Below the pieces are notes generated by a model, which saw only the letters and a program-made list of their open reading frames with translations, searched no databases and had not been told where the DNA came from. A stretch of DNA of 64,000 nt from Chamaecrista fasciculata (Eukaryota; Streptophyta; Magnoliopsida; Fabales; Fabaceae). Positions within the stretch are counted from its first letter, which is position 1, and the number at the start of each line of letters is the position of its first letter. The position numbers and the translations under genes were made by a program. The DNA lies in NCBI GenBank assembly GCA_003254925.1, contig QANZ01030435.1:3966-67965 (forward strand), read 5' to 3'. This document shows positions 34,265-46,984 of this stretch, one piece after another.

Positions 34265-37200
34265 GTTAGATTCTGTGCTTCATCTTCTTCTTTATTATCA
34301 TTCTTTTTCGCCATTTCCCCCATTTGGGTTTCTCAGATTTTGCCTTTTTCTTTAATGGGTCTCGCTCATTTTTCGTCCCTTCCAGATTTCAAGCATTTGG
34401 GTTTCCATTTCTTGTCTCTGGAAGCTTTTGAGCTCAGTTGATGCTTCAGGAACCCCTCCACCACTTGGTGACCAAAATTGAAGCTTTTGAGCTCAGTTGA
34501 TGTTCTTATTGTAGTCTTTAGATTTTTTAAATATTTATTTTAATCCCAAAAAAATTGATGACTTGTTATAATTTAGTCCCTCTGAGAAGTGAGGTGAGGT
34601 GATCATTCTTTGGGTGTTCATAAAAGGCTAACTTATAATGAATCATAAAATTGGGGACTAAACTGTCAGTGCACATTATTTTAGTTTACTGGTTAATAAC
34701 AATTATTTTAGTGTTGAAGAGTTCAAATACTCATCTTACATCTAGCAAAATATACTCATAATAATAACTGACTGTCTGCAAGGTTGAAGAGCTTAGAGGC
34801 GTTACAGGATGACAGAGGGTAAGAATTTTTTGTATGCTTGGTTTAGTTGGCTGTATTAACACTGACAAGAAGCAAAGTTGTTATTAATAATATCGGATAC
34901 ATATTCTTCATGTGAAGAAAATTGGGGTTGAGTTGATAATTGAAGCCTTTCAATTCCTAATTTTGTCTCTCATTATTTTTCTATTGGTAAATGATTTAAA
35001 TAGGAAAGTTCCATCTAATATCCTCTTTTTTGAGAAGATGGGTCCTAATTTCAAAGCCATTTTTGTAAATATCCAGAGGTTGTGTAACAATAATATTTTG
35101 TTACTGTTGTTCTATTTTTAAAAAATAACATAAATAACACTATGGAGCTTGGTTAAACAAGGTACATATGATTCACTGGTAATGCTGGTCGTCTTCCAAA
35201 ATTGGTGTCTGATCAAACCCTCAAGCTTAAAAGCAAGGTATAACTGCTTTACTCGTTTATTCATTTCAAGTCTAGTAGCTATCTGGATTGACAATAATTG
35301 ATCATTGATTGTTAAGGAGTTCCTTAGTAGACAAATGGGAAGTTTTAAATTTATGAAGAAGCTTAATTTTTTTAAGTGTGCAATTATTTCCAAGAACAAG
35401 AGTTTTTCTTACTTTCAGAATGAATAGTACATTCCTATTTGTACACAAAGAAATTATCCTAAATAGCAAGAAAATAATTACAACAGAAATCCAGGGATTG
35501 AGTCTTGATTAAAGATGCATTTAGTCGAGTGTCTCATATATTCTCCTTAAGTGGTAACCCAAGGTCTTTTGCCATCTGTTATTTGAATGTTTTTAAGCTT
35601 AGATTGTTTAAGGTTCTTTATTTTCTTTTGATTGTCAAATCAATCTCATTTAGATTTTCTTTTCTAGGATTCCCTTTTATTGTTCTTTTTAATTGTTTAA
35701 GGGTTGCTCGAGTATGGGAAGGGACTGTGTTGTTAATTGGCTGATTTTCTGTAGACAAAGAAAGGAAACAACTTTGGTTCTTCGGAACAAAGGCCTACTG
35801 TCACAAGGATCAGACCCTTGGAGTATTTCAATTTTGGGTTTAAATCTTTTATCACTGTTTTCTTTCTGTATTTATTCATGTAGAAAATAAAAATAGTTGA
35901 TAAAAAAAGTAAGTAATTCTTTTTGGTCTTGGTATTTGTTTATGTATTTGACATATTCAATTATTCATCGCAGATTCATAATTAGTTTTTTACAGGTACT
36001 TCCCTATGACCAACTGATTAGATGTGACAAATGTACGAGAACTTGAAGATTTTCTAATTAATGAGTGCATGTATGTGGTAGGTATCATTCCTTCATACAT
36101 TCAATTGCTGCTCAAATGTATTATTAAATAAATGGTATGTTTTGATAAGTAGAGGAGGCCTTTTCTAGGATAAACAAAAGTTTACTTGTTACCGCAATTT
36201 CTGTAGTAATGTTATGCATGACATTGAAATCTTATTATTTATCGAATAGTTCATTACATATTGAGAGTTTATTATTTTAGAGTGTTTTGTGTTACAATTC
36301 AAACTCCCTTATCCATTAGAGAAGGAGTTGGTATTTGTCTAATAGTTTCAATGTGTGTAGTATTTTCATCTTATGATTATTTTAATCTTATCTTATAATT
36401 ATCTAGGCTTTAGAGATAAGAGACCTATCTTCCAAGAACTCTAGTGGCATGCTTGTTGGAGGATGATGGAAGAGAGATTGCTGTTGGAGGATGATGAGAA
36501 GAAGAGAAGACTCCTGAACTCAAAAGAATTAACAATAACTTTCACTTAACATCTCATGAGTTATATATGTTTAAATTTATTTGCGCTATTCATCTTCTGC
36601 CATTACTTTCTTTTTATTATTTATTGATTGGATCTGCCAAGGTTTTAAATGTTATTGTTAATAGTTACGATAAGCTTAGCCTAACAATTTGTTGGTTTAA
36701 TTTTTTTACGTTGTAGCCAATAGGAATAAGGTATTTTATACCATTTCTAAAAGATTATTCTGTAAAGTCAGTTTCTGCTAGGAAAGAAAATATGGGTATG
36801 CTGATGTGATTTATGCTGTGGCTTTTGAAATATAAACACGTAGGGTGAGAATTTTTAAGCAGTGTTTAAGGTCAAATGTTATGAGATTTTAATAAATCAA
36901 AATTGCCTTCAACTTCAGTCGTACTACTGCATCAGCAATTAATTTTCACTTGTAAAGATGCAATATCATGTCCTACTTGTTTTGAGGTCTACAAGGACTA
37001 CATTTTATATGTGTTGATAATTGAAGCCTTTCAATTCCTAATTTTGTCTCATTATTTTTCTATTGGTAAATTTATGAAGAAGCTGAAGTTTTTTTAGGAT
37101 AAGTAGAAGGTAAGAGACAATGACATTTTGGGGTTCTTCTGATCAGGTTAGATGAGAATCATCAAGTGGTTGATTCCCTAGAATAATTGGATTTGGAGGG

Positions 37201-38890
37201 ATTGATATCTATGCAAGAGGAGGGGATTCTTGGTTAAAAAACTTTCTGGATGAGATTAGCTGGTGACAAAGTCAAGGAATTGTGGGGCTAAGGATAAGGA
37301 TGCTAACTAAACTTTTCAATATAGGTGAAGGAACTCAAGGATGAGAGGTAGGCTACAAATACCTTTTTTTTGGTTTATTTATTTTAAAAGATTATTCTGA
37401 AGTTGCTATTTAAGTTCGATGTGAAGTTTCCATGAATATGTGTTTAATTTCTTGAGTCTTGATTAAAGATGCGAAATTTCCGGTGAGATCTTCTTCTGAT
37501 TAGATTATCTGCTTAGCATGTTTGTTTAACAAGATAGGGATACTGAATTTTTTTGTCTAGAGCTTACTTGTATGTGCTTAATTTCTTGCTTTGTTTCCAC
37601 TCAACTTCCATTATGGTATAATATATTTCACTGATCCATAATCTACCAGGGTGACCTTGAGCCTAATTTGATTAGACTATTTTCTTTAAATGCGTGCTAT
37701 AACTTCAGTGATATATAATTAAATTGGTTCAATTATATTATGGACTAACTATTTTCCACTAAATTGTGTTTTTTTTTAAACATTTGAAGCCATGTCAATT
37801 TTAACAGAATTTTCCTAACAGAGTCAGCGTCAGGACTATAACTTCAGTGATTTATGGTATTAATCTCTTCTGCTACTTCCACTATGTCCTGTTTCTTGTT
37901 GCTCATGTGTGCTTGTTGCTTCCACATTCTTCTTCTTCTGTCCAGGCTAGGTTTGGTGAATTAAGCATCTATTTTTATCTTTGGTGGGAGTTAAGCATCT
38001 TTTTGTTAAGAGACGTTCTATTCTATGGCTTATTAACATAAATCTTCATATAACTCAAATTAAAGAAAGAAAAATCTAATAAATGGTGGTCGGCAGCAGA
38101 AAAAGAAAAGATAGGGACATATTCAATTATAAAATAAAAATAGAGTAACCTTCAACTTTTAGAGTTGAGATTTTTCTTGCCCGATTGGTATTGACATTTT
38201 TTTCCCCTTCCTTGGTTGCCTTTGTTTGAGGGGGATTTTGTATGAAATAGGAAAATAGATGTAACTTGGTATAATTCAGACTATCATTAGTATTCACTAT
38301 TATATGTCTTTACATTGATACGCCCTTTGTTGATTTTCTTTGTCTACATATCTTTTTTTATTCTGTTGTTCATAATACTGGCCTACTATTGTTTTCTTTT
38401 TTTTTTTGTTTGGTTGTAAAATATGGTAAAATTAATTTTTATTGAATAATAATTTTATGAAAGAAATATTAGAAATGTCATCATTTTGGTGAAGCAAAGA
38501 CAAAGCATAATTCACAAAGATAAATCAACCCTTCTATTTACTTGTCCAAATGAGAAGCAATGGACCATAATGCTTCCACACTAAAAACCAATACAAAAAT
38601 GTGTTTAAACTTCATGCCTATGTTGTGATCTTTATATATAATTGAATATAATATAATGATATATAAATGATGGTTGAGGTGAGAATCCAAACGTTTCACT
38701 CACTAAGCTCGTCAAAACATCATGCAAGTGGTTCTTGGCAAAATGTTTGAACCCACAAGACTATACTACTAGGTCAAACTACTATCTTCTCACATTTCTT
38801 GTAGGAGTTAGTTTCCACCTAGACCGTAAAACAGATAGGTAAAAATATATTAATCAACTTCTAGACCGTAAAACGGATAGATGAAAGAAA
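34265..38890. other. Gene remnants and spacer with internal duplications
   Basis: AT-rich DNA with no extended coding frame. A word beginning GTTGATAATTGAAGCC occurs at 34931 and again at 37014 (about 60 bp alike), ATTTATGAAGAAGCT at 35350 and 37070, and GTCTTGATTAAAGATGC at 35498 and 37456. This indicates an old duplication of roughly 2 kb. Short coding-like scraps (GGAGGATGATGG repeats at 36450-36500) may be decayed exons of the upstream pseudogene. Confidence 0.45.
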
Positions 38891-38897
38891 TATGTCC

Positions 38898-39221
38898 TCA
38901 CTTGACAGTAAAGCAAATTGTGAAAATGAAACCTTCTCCTAGACAATAAAACGAATGGGTGATGGGCTTGGAGTTCACGGCCTTCATCCATCCTAGGCGC
39001 TTCTCGCACTTCATGCCCATCTTATTGGCTTGCTCAACGCTAAGGAAACTGTGGGAGGCACCACAATCCACAAGCGCCTTGGCGGAGTGTTCCCCAATCT
39101 TCGCCTCGACCACCATACGCTTGCCCTTTTTCTCCTTGGGCATTTCCACCTTAGCTTTAATAGCATTAAGGAGTTGAAGGGAACTTACCTTTACATCCAC
39201 TTTGTCGCTCTCTTCAACCAA
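38898..39221 (-). pseudogene. Ty3/gypsy aspartic protease fragment
   Basis: ALVDCGASHSFLS contains the D-x-G-A active-site motif (Cys at x) of retroviral-type proteases, after a Lys-rich linker. It lies in a frame displaced from gag; the displacement equals that caused by the 62-bp duplication at 39267-39390. The element ends shortly after. Confidence 0.8.
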
Positions 39222-40363
39222 GGCGGATAGCTTGGCCTTCTTTGGGCACTCCCTTGCTCGGTGCGGTCCATCAAAAAGGAAGCACTTGAGTGGTGGTCTC
39301 TCCCCACTCTTAGAATCCTTGGATCCCTTCCATCAAAAAGGAAGCACTTGAGTGGTGGTCTCTCCCCACTCTTAGAATCCTTGGATCCCTTTTTGTCTTC
39401 AAAACGCCTTGATGCTTCTCCCTTGCCTTGAGATGACTCTCCCCCACTCTTTCCCTTGCCTCCCTTCTCTTTTGGCTTAGGCTTCTCGGGCCTCTTAAAT
39501 TCGATTAGGGATTCGGCAATGGAAATTGCGGTGGAGAGATCTTGAGCTCCACGCCTTTGGATCTCCAACTTGGCCCAATTTTGTAATCCATCTACAAAGG
39601 CAAAGAAAGCTTCCTTGTCGGGGTAGTCGGGGATCTCCAAGATTACCTCGGTGAACTCCTTCATGTAGTCACGAATGCTCCCCTTGTGTTGGAGTCTCCT
39701 CAACTTTTCCCTCGCTTCTTCCTCAGCATTCACGGGGCAAAATTGGGTCTTGAGTTATTTATTGAACTCCTCCCATGTATCTAGGACGCATGTCCCTTTC
39801 TCTACATCTCCTTGCCTTCTTCTCCACCATGTCCTTGCGACATCGTCTAGGTAGAGAGTGGCGGTGTCAATCTTGGCACGCTCGTTTGCAATGCCAAGAG
39901 CTTTGAAGTATTGCTCCATACCCCAATGGAAATTCTCAAGCTCCCTTGCATTCCTAGTAGCTTTATAGAACTTAGGTTTAGGAACATCAACTTTAGAGGG
40001 AGTGGGACTTACCTCATTGCTCCCCATTTGAGCAATCGCCCTTTTGCATATGGCTAGCTCCTCCTTGAGCATGATAATCTCAGCCTTGAGGGTGTCTTCC
40101 ACGGTCTTCACTTGGCGGAGGCAATCATCATGGGATTGGTTCACGGCGCCTTGCATCTCCTCACGGAGCTCTTCTCCCCTCTTCTCGAGCCCCTCGAGGT
40201 GTTGCTCCATCCCTTCGAACCTTTCCTCACCATCGACTATAGCTAGTTCCAACTTCGCTAGCCTAGCCTCGGCGTCCGCCAAAGCTTCCCTCGACCTAGA
40301 CCTTCCCCTCTTGGCTTGCTTCACCACTTGCTCCTCATGAGTGGTTTCACTGCTCCTAGCCAT
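39222..40363 (-). pseudogene. Ty3/gypsy gag (one stop, one frameshifting duplication)
   Basis: It starts MARSSETTHEEQVVKQAKRG, has a long coiled-coil N-terminus (residues about 25-110), then a retrotransposon gag domain (NFHWGMEQYFKALGI, RTWWRRR). A TAA at 39755-39757 interrupts it, after which the same frame continues (LRRLQHKGSIRDYMKEF). It then has a Lys/Gly-rich tail and a KCFLFDG segment where a zinc knuckle should start (second Cys position is Phe). The 62-bp duplication follows and shifts the frame. Confidence 0.85.
39267..39390. repeat. 62-bp exact tandem duplication in gag
   Basis: TCCATCAAAAAGGAAGCACT... repeats head-to-tail at 39267-39328 and 39329-39390 with no visible difference, so it is recent. 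The length is not a multiple of three and shifts the gag frame. Confidence 0.95.
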
Positions 40364-40410
40364 GATGCGTACTCTTCCAACGGATGATCGAACGTAGCTC
40401 TGATACCAAC

Positions 40411-40824
40411 TGTCACGGACTTAGATTTTCACCATATCTAAGTGACCGTGCGGCCTAGTACTTTCGCCTCTAAGTACTAGTCAGCCTCTCGAAACTCTCA
40501 CAACTCACACTCAAGAGAGTAGTGGAAGTGATTAAGAGAACACAAGAGATGAAGAACTTAGGAATGCTCCACTAAATGCTCAATTACCACTCAACTCTTG
40601 GTTGGTTACAAATGAAGGAACCTTGGCCTATTTATAGCCATTCCACCTCTCAATGGACGGTGGAGATCAATTTGATCCTACGGTCATTATTTACACTCTA
40701 GAGAATTCCCTACAATTATCGCATACAAGGGTTCTTACACAATTCTAGAGAATTCTACACTTATCCACACACTTCTACATATTTCTACACATTTCTAGAG
40801 TCGGAGAGAGCGGATTGTGTCACA
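40411..40824 (-). repeat. 5' LTR of the truncated Ty3/gypsy element
   Basis: On the - strand it runs TGTGACACAATCC...GTCCGTGACA, 414 bp, followed by the Met-tRNA-type primer-binding site (40397-40409 region on +). Only one LTR exists in the window, so no target duplication can be checked. Confidence 0.8.
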
Positions 40825-42065
40825 TAGAATGGAAAGAAATATGAAGGAGCAGGTTTCATTGAGTCAAAATTGAGAGTTTTTGAAGCTGTGTAACACAGAT
40901 AACCGTTCGATGAAATGGATTTCTCAGATCAAAACTAACTTTAAAGTAACTTTACCAACGTGAACTTTAGCTGATCCGTTCTCGAAATAGAAGCACAGGG
41001 TTTAGACATAAAACAGGGTTTTTCTTTGTTGCCAAGTCTCAAAATCTCTGTGTCTTCATCATCATCAAGCTACCACGTCAGTCAGCCATTGCCTCTCTGT
41101 TGAGCGCCATAAGCGGCCGCGGAACCGTCGTCCATCGAGAACGGCATTGACGATGAGATTAGACTCGCCCCATTTGCTTCTTTGTTTTTGACACTCCAAG
41201 CCTAGATTCTCTCCCTATTCTTCCTCTAACCATTCTGCTTAGGAGATTGATCATTGAAGAGTTATTTACTCGTGTTGTTATCATTATTGTTATTTTTTTA
41301 TTTTTTAATTTCATTGCTGTTTGCCTAGCGAAGGTTATGTTTCTTATCCAAAGCAGTGATAGCAATGATATGACAGCCAGTAATGTTACATGTACAATCA
41401 CATTATTATTACGCTTGTTTTATGTAGTGTACGCTTGTTTGCTTATGATGTAGTTCAATTGGAAACCATTCAAGATTGTTACCTTTATTATTACATCAAC
41501 TAAAAACAAAATCGAAAAAGGAATTTGTATTCATCAGCTTCACATTTTAAGTAAACCATAAATAATTCTGTAGTCATTCTTGGTCTGAATTTATCATTAT
41601 ATCCACTTAATGGCATGGAGCAACCTCCATTGAGAGTCACTATGTTGTATTTGAATGGGGTTGAAGCTGGTTTTATAACCCTCGAGTGATCTATCGTGGT
41701 TAATTTTTAATCAGCCCCTTTGATGGCTATATGCTGAATGCTTATATACTCTTCAATACACTCAAGCACATATACACATTTATTACTATAAGACTTTGGA
41801 TATTTATTTTGGTCACTTCTGTACTTTGGATTTTTCAAAGCATGCTTTATAACTTACATTGTGACTGACATAGCATGCTATTAATGTAGTTATGTCTAAA
41901 CCCTGTGCTTCTATTTCGAGAACGGATCAGCTAAAGTTCACGTTGGTAAAGTTAGTTTTGATCTGAGCAATCCATTTCATCGAACGGTTATCTGTGTTAC
42001 ACAGCTTCAAAAACTCTCAATTTTGACTCAATGAAACCTGCTCCTTCATATTTCTTTCCATTCTT
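40825..42065. mobile_element. Foldback element with about 180-bp inverted arms
   Basis: The left arm 40825-41010 (TAGAATGGAAAGAAATATGA...) is nearly the exact complement of the right arm 41891-42065. The left arm has an extra 11 bp (a TTTAAAGTAAC duplication). The 880-bp interior has a short GC-rich block (about 41090-41160, with GCGGCCGC) and no recognisable protein. The left arm starts exactly where the gypsy LTR ends. Long arms suggest a MULE or foldback-type element; superfamily uncertain. Confidence 0.8.
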
Positions 42066-43150
42066 TAGGACATACAACACTCGAATAAAAATTAACTACT
42101 ATCTCTAACACCAATCAAGGGTAAAGAAGCATTTAGTATAAGTAATGTCAACAATCCACATCACACAATTATGAAATAGGTAATATCACAATCAAACAAA
42201 TATGGCAGCCAATCATCACACTTGATTCACAAATATAGCACAATATTAGTATTTCAACTTCAATGCATCGGGGAGTGCACAAATCATCACCTCGACCCTC
42301 AGGTGAGCAATTATAGCAGTATTTTCAGTTTTCCTCCACTCATGCATGAGGAGTTTCATCTCATATTCGCCTCAGCCCTCAGGGAAGCACACATTAACAT
42401 AACCATTTCTCAAATAGTCAGTAACATCAATCATATCTGAATGAGTAACGTGTCTCAGTCATTATCACAACCAACATTATACAAGGGAGCACTTTCGTAT
42501 CCAAAATACACATTTGATGTAAGAACGTTGGATTTTTAAAGGCCTATACCAAGTAAAAATATAATAGAAATATATAATTTTACATAGGTATTATCAACCA
42601 CAATCTCAACCAACGCTAACAATTGAATTAATTTCTTTAGCAACATCACCAACCCTCCACAAGCCAAGATAAGAAAGCCACTCACCTTAGTCCGAAGAAT
42701 CGATAACTGCACCTCGTAGCTTTCGGTCAACGATCAGCATAAGCAAATCTATAAACGCATTCACAAACAAGGACTCAGTTACACAATTCAAGAATCGACT
42801 TCTAAATCACCCAAATACCCAACTCTTCACAATAGCTACTGAGGGACTCTAACAATACATCCACTTCTTAATACTCATCCTAACCCTTAGTCACACTCAG
42901 CTAAAGTTCTAATACTAACAAAAGGACTAACAAAATGCTTGGGTATCAATTTGGGAGATTTAACAAATGTTTTGAAATCCAAAAGTTCAATGCAATTGCA
43001 CAAACAAAACTTCAAAGTCAAAAACATAGGGTCATACTTTAAACTTGGCCCTTTCACCTTTTTAAGTTAAATTTGGTCATTTTGTTTTTCACACTTTAAA
43101 ATCAAGAGTATGATATGAGAATCCCTCATAGTTCCAAATAAAATAAGGAA
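42066..43150. other. Intergenic spacer
   Basis: AT-rich with CCTCAGCCCTCAGG-like words near 42290 and 42370. No gene recognised. Confidence 0.5.
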
Positions 43151-43154
43151 GGAA

Positions 43155-43916
43155 AGGCGCAAGAAAGTGAGGGCAGGCCAATGCGTAGCGTGGTCAGACA
43201 AGCTGGGCTCTAAATTTCTTGATGCAATTGATCAACTCGGTCTAGAGAGTGAGTTTGTCTGGCAAGGAATATACTGTTTTACCATTTTGTTTGACTTGAA
43301 AACATGGTTAACAGCTTGATACTTTTAATAATTTGATCATGATTACTGTTTTAATGTTTCCTCACTCTCTATGACAGAGGCTTGTCCCAAGAAAATTCTT
43401 GACCTGATGAATGTCGATGGGCTCACAACGGAAGATGTAGCTTACGATCTAGAGGTATAAATGTATATGTTACGTCTTCTCTTGTATTGATCCTTGTTTT
43501 AATCTTCTCTTCAAAGTTTGTACAATGAACAAATTAGCAACTTGGTTAAAAGTTAAAACACATAATAAGAACTTCGTTATATTCAATTGAAGATTCACTT
43601 TAATATATCCATTTAGATCTTTGATATTTAGTTTGAGATGATTCTAATCTTGATAATTGCTAGTTATTTATGTTTAATTAGGTTGCAACACGAGTTTTTG
43701 AGAAACTTGAAAACCTCATATATAGTCTTGGTGATGGCTCTCTAGCTCACTTACTTTCATTTCGTATTGCAGATGCATAAACATGGTCTTAAAAGGCAAG
43801 AGATAGGTATCAAGTATGATAAAATAATGATGGCCTTACGAGACATTGCAAAATTTGGCACCTTGTCCGGATCACCAAGAGATTTAGTGAAAAAGAATGT
43901 AACAAGCAAGTTATGA
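43155..43916 (+). pseudogene. GARP/Myb-like domain fragment of a type-B response regulator
   Basis: Three exon-like pieces join in phase with GT-AG borders: about 43155-43248, 43378-43454 and 43773-43916. They read as a GARP DNA-binding domain: AWSDKLGSKFLDAIDQLGL, then ACPKKILDLMNVDGLTTEDV, then MHKHGLKRQE, ending KKNVTSKL and a stop at 43914-43916. In type-B response regulators this domain binds cytokinin-response promoters in the nucleus, after an N-terminal receiver domain. No receiver is present upstream; a stop lies just before the first piece. The usual V-A-S-H-L-Q-K part is changed (VAYDLE). Most likely a partial gene copy; a small GARP-only protein cannot be excluded. Confidence 0.65.
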
Positions 43917-44384
43917 TTTATATGGGTGCTGCTGCTGCAGTTCTAGTGACAGCAGTCATAGGTGTGTGTGCTATAAGAATAAATATTTAGACTACCAAAA
44001 ACCTTGAGCAACTTATTTAAATTTAACATTATAGTAATTTGGTTACAGTATATTTATGAGGAAGAAGTTTGTAGGCAACATGAGATTGTGGGTTATGATT
44101 TATTATTAATATTTTATCTATCACAACTTTTTTATCTCTCATTATTTCTCTTTTTAATATACTCTTGTATGCTTACGGTTTTTTGGTTTTTGGAGATTAA
44201 TTTGATGCATGGATCTTTCTAATTTTATGCTTAGTTCGTGGGCCAAAAACGTGCCTTAGTTCAACCATATTCTTTATGTATATAAGAGTACTTTTGCCCT
44301 AGGTTACAACTATATATTGTTAGCTTGTGTATGAATAATATAATAATTCAGTGTGCAACTTTCTCTTTTCTCTGGCCACCAATG
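43917..44384. other. 3' flank of the GARP fragment
   Basis: A short frame overlapping the stop (ATG at 43913-43915) encodes MIYMGAAAAVLVTAVIGV, a single hydrophobic segment, then stops at 43990. It could be a scrap of another gene or chance. The rest is AT-rich. Confidence 0.35.
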
Positions 44385-44505
44385 ATGCCAATGAATGGGG
44401 CATTATTTGGCTGCTCCCTCCTCCAAGGTGAATTGTGATGGATGCTACTGATAAGAAATCACAATGGGCATTGGGTTGGTGGGTTAATTTCAAAGTATAG
44501 TAGTA
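44385..44505 (+). pseudogene. Plant retroelement RNase H-like scrap
   Basis: In shifting frames the sequence reads KVNCDG, then RNHNGHWVGGLISKYS. This resembles the NxDGA strand and following RNxxGxWxxGF region of the RNase H domain found at the end of plant LINEs. It is cut off by the Helitron terminus at 44506. Confidence 0.45.
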
Positions 44506-46231
44506 CTAGTATAAGACCCGTGCGTTCGCACGTGCGTTCTCAAAAAGATTGTCTCAATTTATCACAGCACTCTTGCAACTGTGCTATATGTCTATCTGTT
44601 TGTTCAATTCAATCAGCATCTTTTGCATAAAGAATCAGATTAGGGCCTTAAGTATAATGATTCATTTGTGGTACAAAATGAACAAACAAAGGTAAAAAAT
44701 GCAATATAAATGGTCAGGTCTCAACGAAATAATCAACTAAGTTTCAAAGTCCTATTTCTTTTTTAAATTATGCAAGACATAGACTTCTTTGTTTTTTTCT
44801 CCTTGTGTTTGACCTCAAATCATCAATCTAAAACATATATAGTATAGTTGTATACAAAGTCAATGACAGGAAAGGAAGCTTTCAGCCAATCTGATGATCC
44901 ATTAAAATTTTATTATTAATTAGTTTGAGGAAATATGGTTGGAAAAAGTAACCATTTAGTGATCTCATATTATAAAAATCTTTGAAGACTTCACATAATG
45001 TAAAATAATGGCTGAAAATATGCTATTTGTTTGAGTTCTGAGTCACTCGGCAAGAATATTGATGAAAATGGTAGCTGACTAAACCTTGTCTCATATTTAA
45101 ACTTTGTTGAACTGAAATAGTTAATAACATGTTATCATAATCTCTGCTATCAAATTGGAACATCATGCATCAATGTTCTATACTTTCAGATAATCCAAAA
45201 GCCCTTGAATGTTTTTTTTTTTATTAAAAAAAAAAAAAGCTCAATGCACAAAAAATTTAACTTTTCTGCATGTGCAAGATTTAAGAGAGAAGAGTATCAG
45301 ATAAGATGTAGATGGCCAAGGAGTTAACAACAGACGGGGAATAACATTGACAAATTATGTGATAAATATTATTTAAGAATAAACTATCTGAATTGAATAT
45401 AGTTTTATAAGTAAAATAAAAGCATATTTTTTTCCATCCCGCATATTTTCTATGCATGTGAAGAGTATCAAATTTTGCTACCTTCAAATCTTGTGTCTAA
45501 CCGTCTTCTCTTTGATTCATTGAGACTTGTGAGTTTCCCTCTGAAACATTTAAGTGAAAAAAAAGTGGTTAAAACATGTAATGTCCAAAAACTCTCACTT
45601 TTTATCCAAAAAAAAATAAGAAAAGAAGCTCGCATATTTACATGTCTTTTTGAATCTGAGAATGAACATTCTGCAGCTGCAAATGTATTTATTGAGCAAC
45701 AGACATCAGAATTTCTGAGGTTTTCTTCCTTGACACTGACTTACTCAAGTTTGCTCTTTAGTTTTCCTAATTCCAACGCTAACAGTTGTGGCAGAAGAGT
45801 GCCAGGTTATACATTTTAATAGGAGCTACACTTACAAAATGTCACCAATATGAAAAATAAACTAAGTAAAGAGGTAGCTTGGTTGAGGTCACATTATTAA
45901 TAACAAATAAATGTCACACAACTGTCAAATAGTTCATAAGTTTGAATAAGAAAAGATACTATTACTGTGAAATAGTTTCTTCAACGTATTTGACAGTTTG
46001 GATAAGAAAATTTAATAGTTCAATGTAGTTTGGAGATGAAAAGATACCATTACTGTGAAGATAGTAATGTCTTATTTGACAGTTTGGATAAGAAAATTGC
46101 CTTGAACTACATTGAAATAGTTTTCTGCAAGAATGAGACTTCAGCTATTTTAGAGAGCAGCTTGCATGATATGAGACATGATACAACTGTCTTATATTCT
46201 AAGAACAGATATGAGACATGATTACAGAGAC

Positions 46232-46295
46232 ACTCACTTGATCTTCTTCCTTGTTTTCCATCCACCACCTCTGGTTTTCTGCAGTTTTCACTGTT
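46232..46295 (-). pseudogene. Captured exon-like piece (unidentified)
   Basis: On the - strand a good acceptor (TTGTTGCTGCAG) is followed by a frame reading TVKTAENQRWWMENKEEDQ and a donor GTGAGT. This looks like an internal exon. The protein was not recognised. It lies in the Helitron in the same orientation as the other pieces. Confidence 0.4.
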
Positions 46296-46984
46296 GCTGC
46301 AGCAACAACAATGGGAAGAAAAATGAAATAGTAAAGGATCAAGTAAATGAAGGAGACATATTTGAATAAACATCTGTATCAGTCCACAAACAGAGTAATA
46401 TCTGAATAATACGCATCTACCAAAGGACTAAAAAGTCTTTTTATACAGCAAGTGAATAAGCCAAAATGACTAAAGATAGGCTAAAGAAAAGCTAATAGAA
46501 AAACTGACTAAAACAAAACTAAAACAAACTAAAAAGGACTAAAATATAAAACAGAAAAATAATGTTGTCTATTTCTTATATTTCTACAATAAGGAGGAGT
46601 GCCATACATTTTGGTAAATATTCAGAAATGTTAGAGCATTATGGCCAACTCTTAACCTGGACTTAGCTTTAATATTTGTGATTTCATGTCAATATCTGAT
46701 TTCAGAATGAGAATCTGCCAAAATGTTCTATTTTTCTCAATAACCTATAGCCACCAAGAACATATTTCATGAATAGTTGTACACTACTGCTCAGAACATA
46801 AACTTGGCGTCTTGAGTCTCCTTTGCTATTGTTAAATTTGAAGTTAAGGTTGCTTCAATATTACAGTATTATTGGTCCTGTTCTTTAAAATCAACTAATG
46901 GAATAACAAAACAAAGCCATATAGAGAATCCCATTTCATTCTCTGGAAACGCTAAGCACATTATAATTAACTGAAATATGTGAC

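Larger units (their letters stand above)
38898..40824 (-). mobile_element. Truncated Ty3/gypsy retrotransposon (LTR, gag, start of protease)
   Basis: On the - strand: a complete-looking LTR (40824 to 40411), a 2-base spacer, PBS TGGTATCAGAGCT (initiator Met tRNA type), gag, then the beginning of the aspartic protease. Nothing after about 38898: no RT, integrase or second LTR. Truncated by deletion and carrying an internal stop and a duplication, so inactive. Confidence 0.85.
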
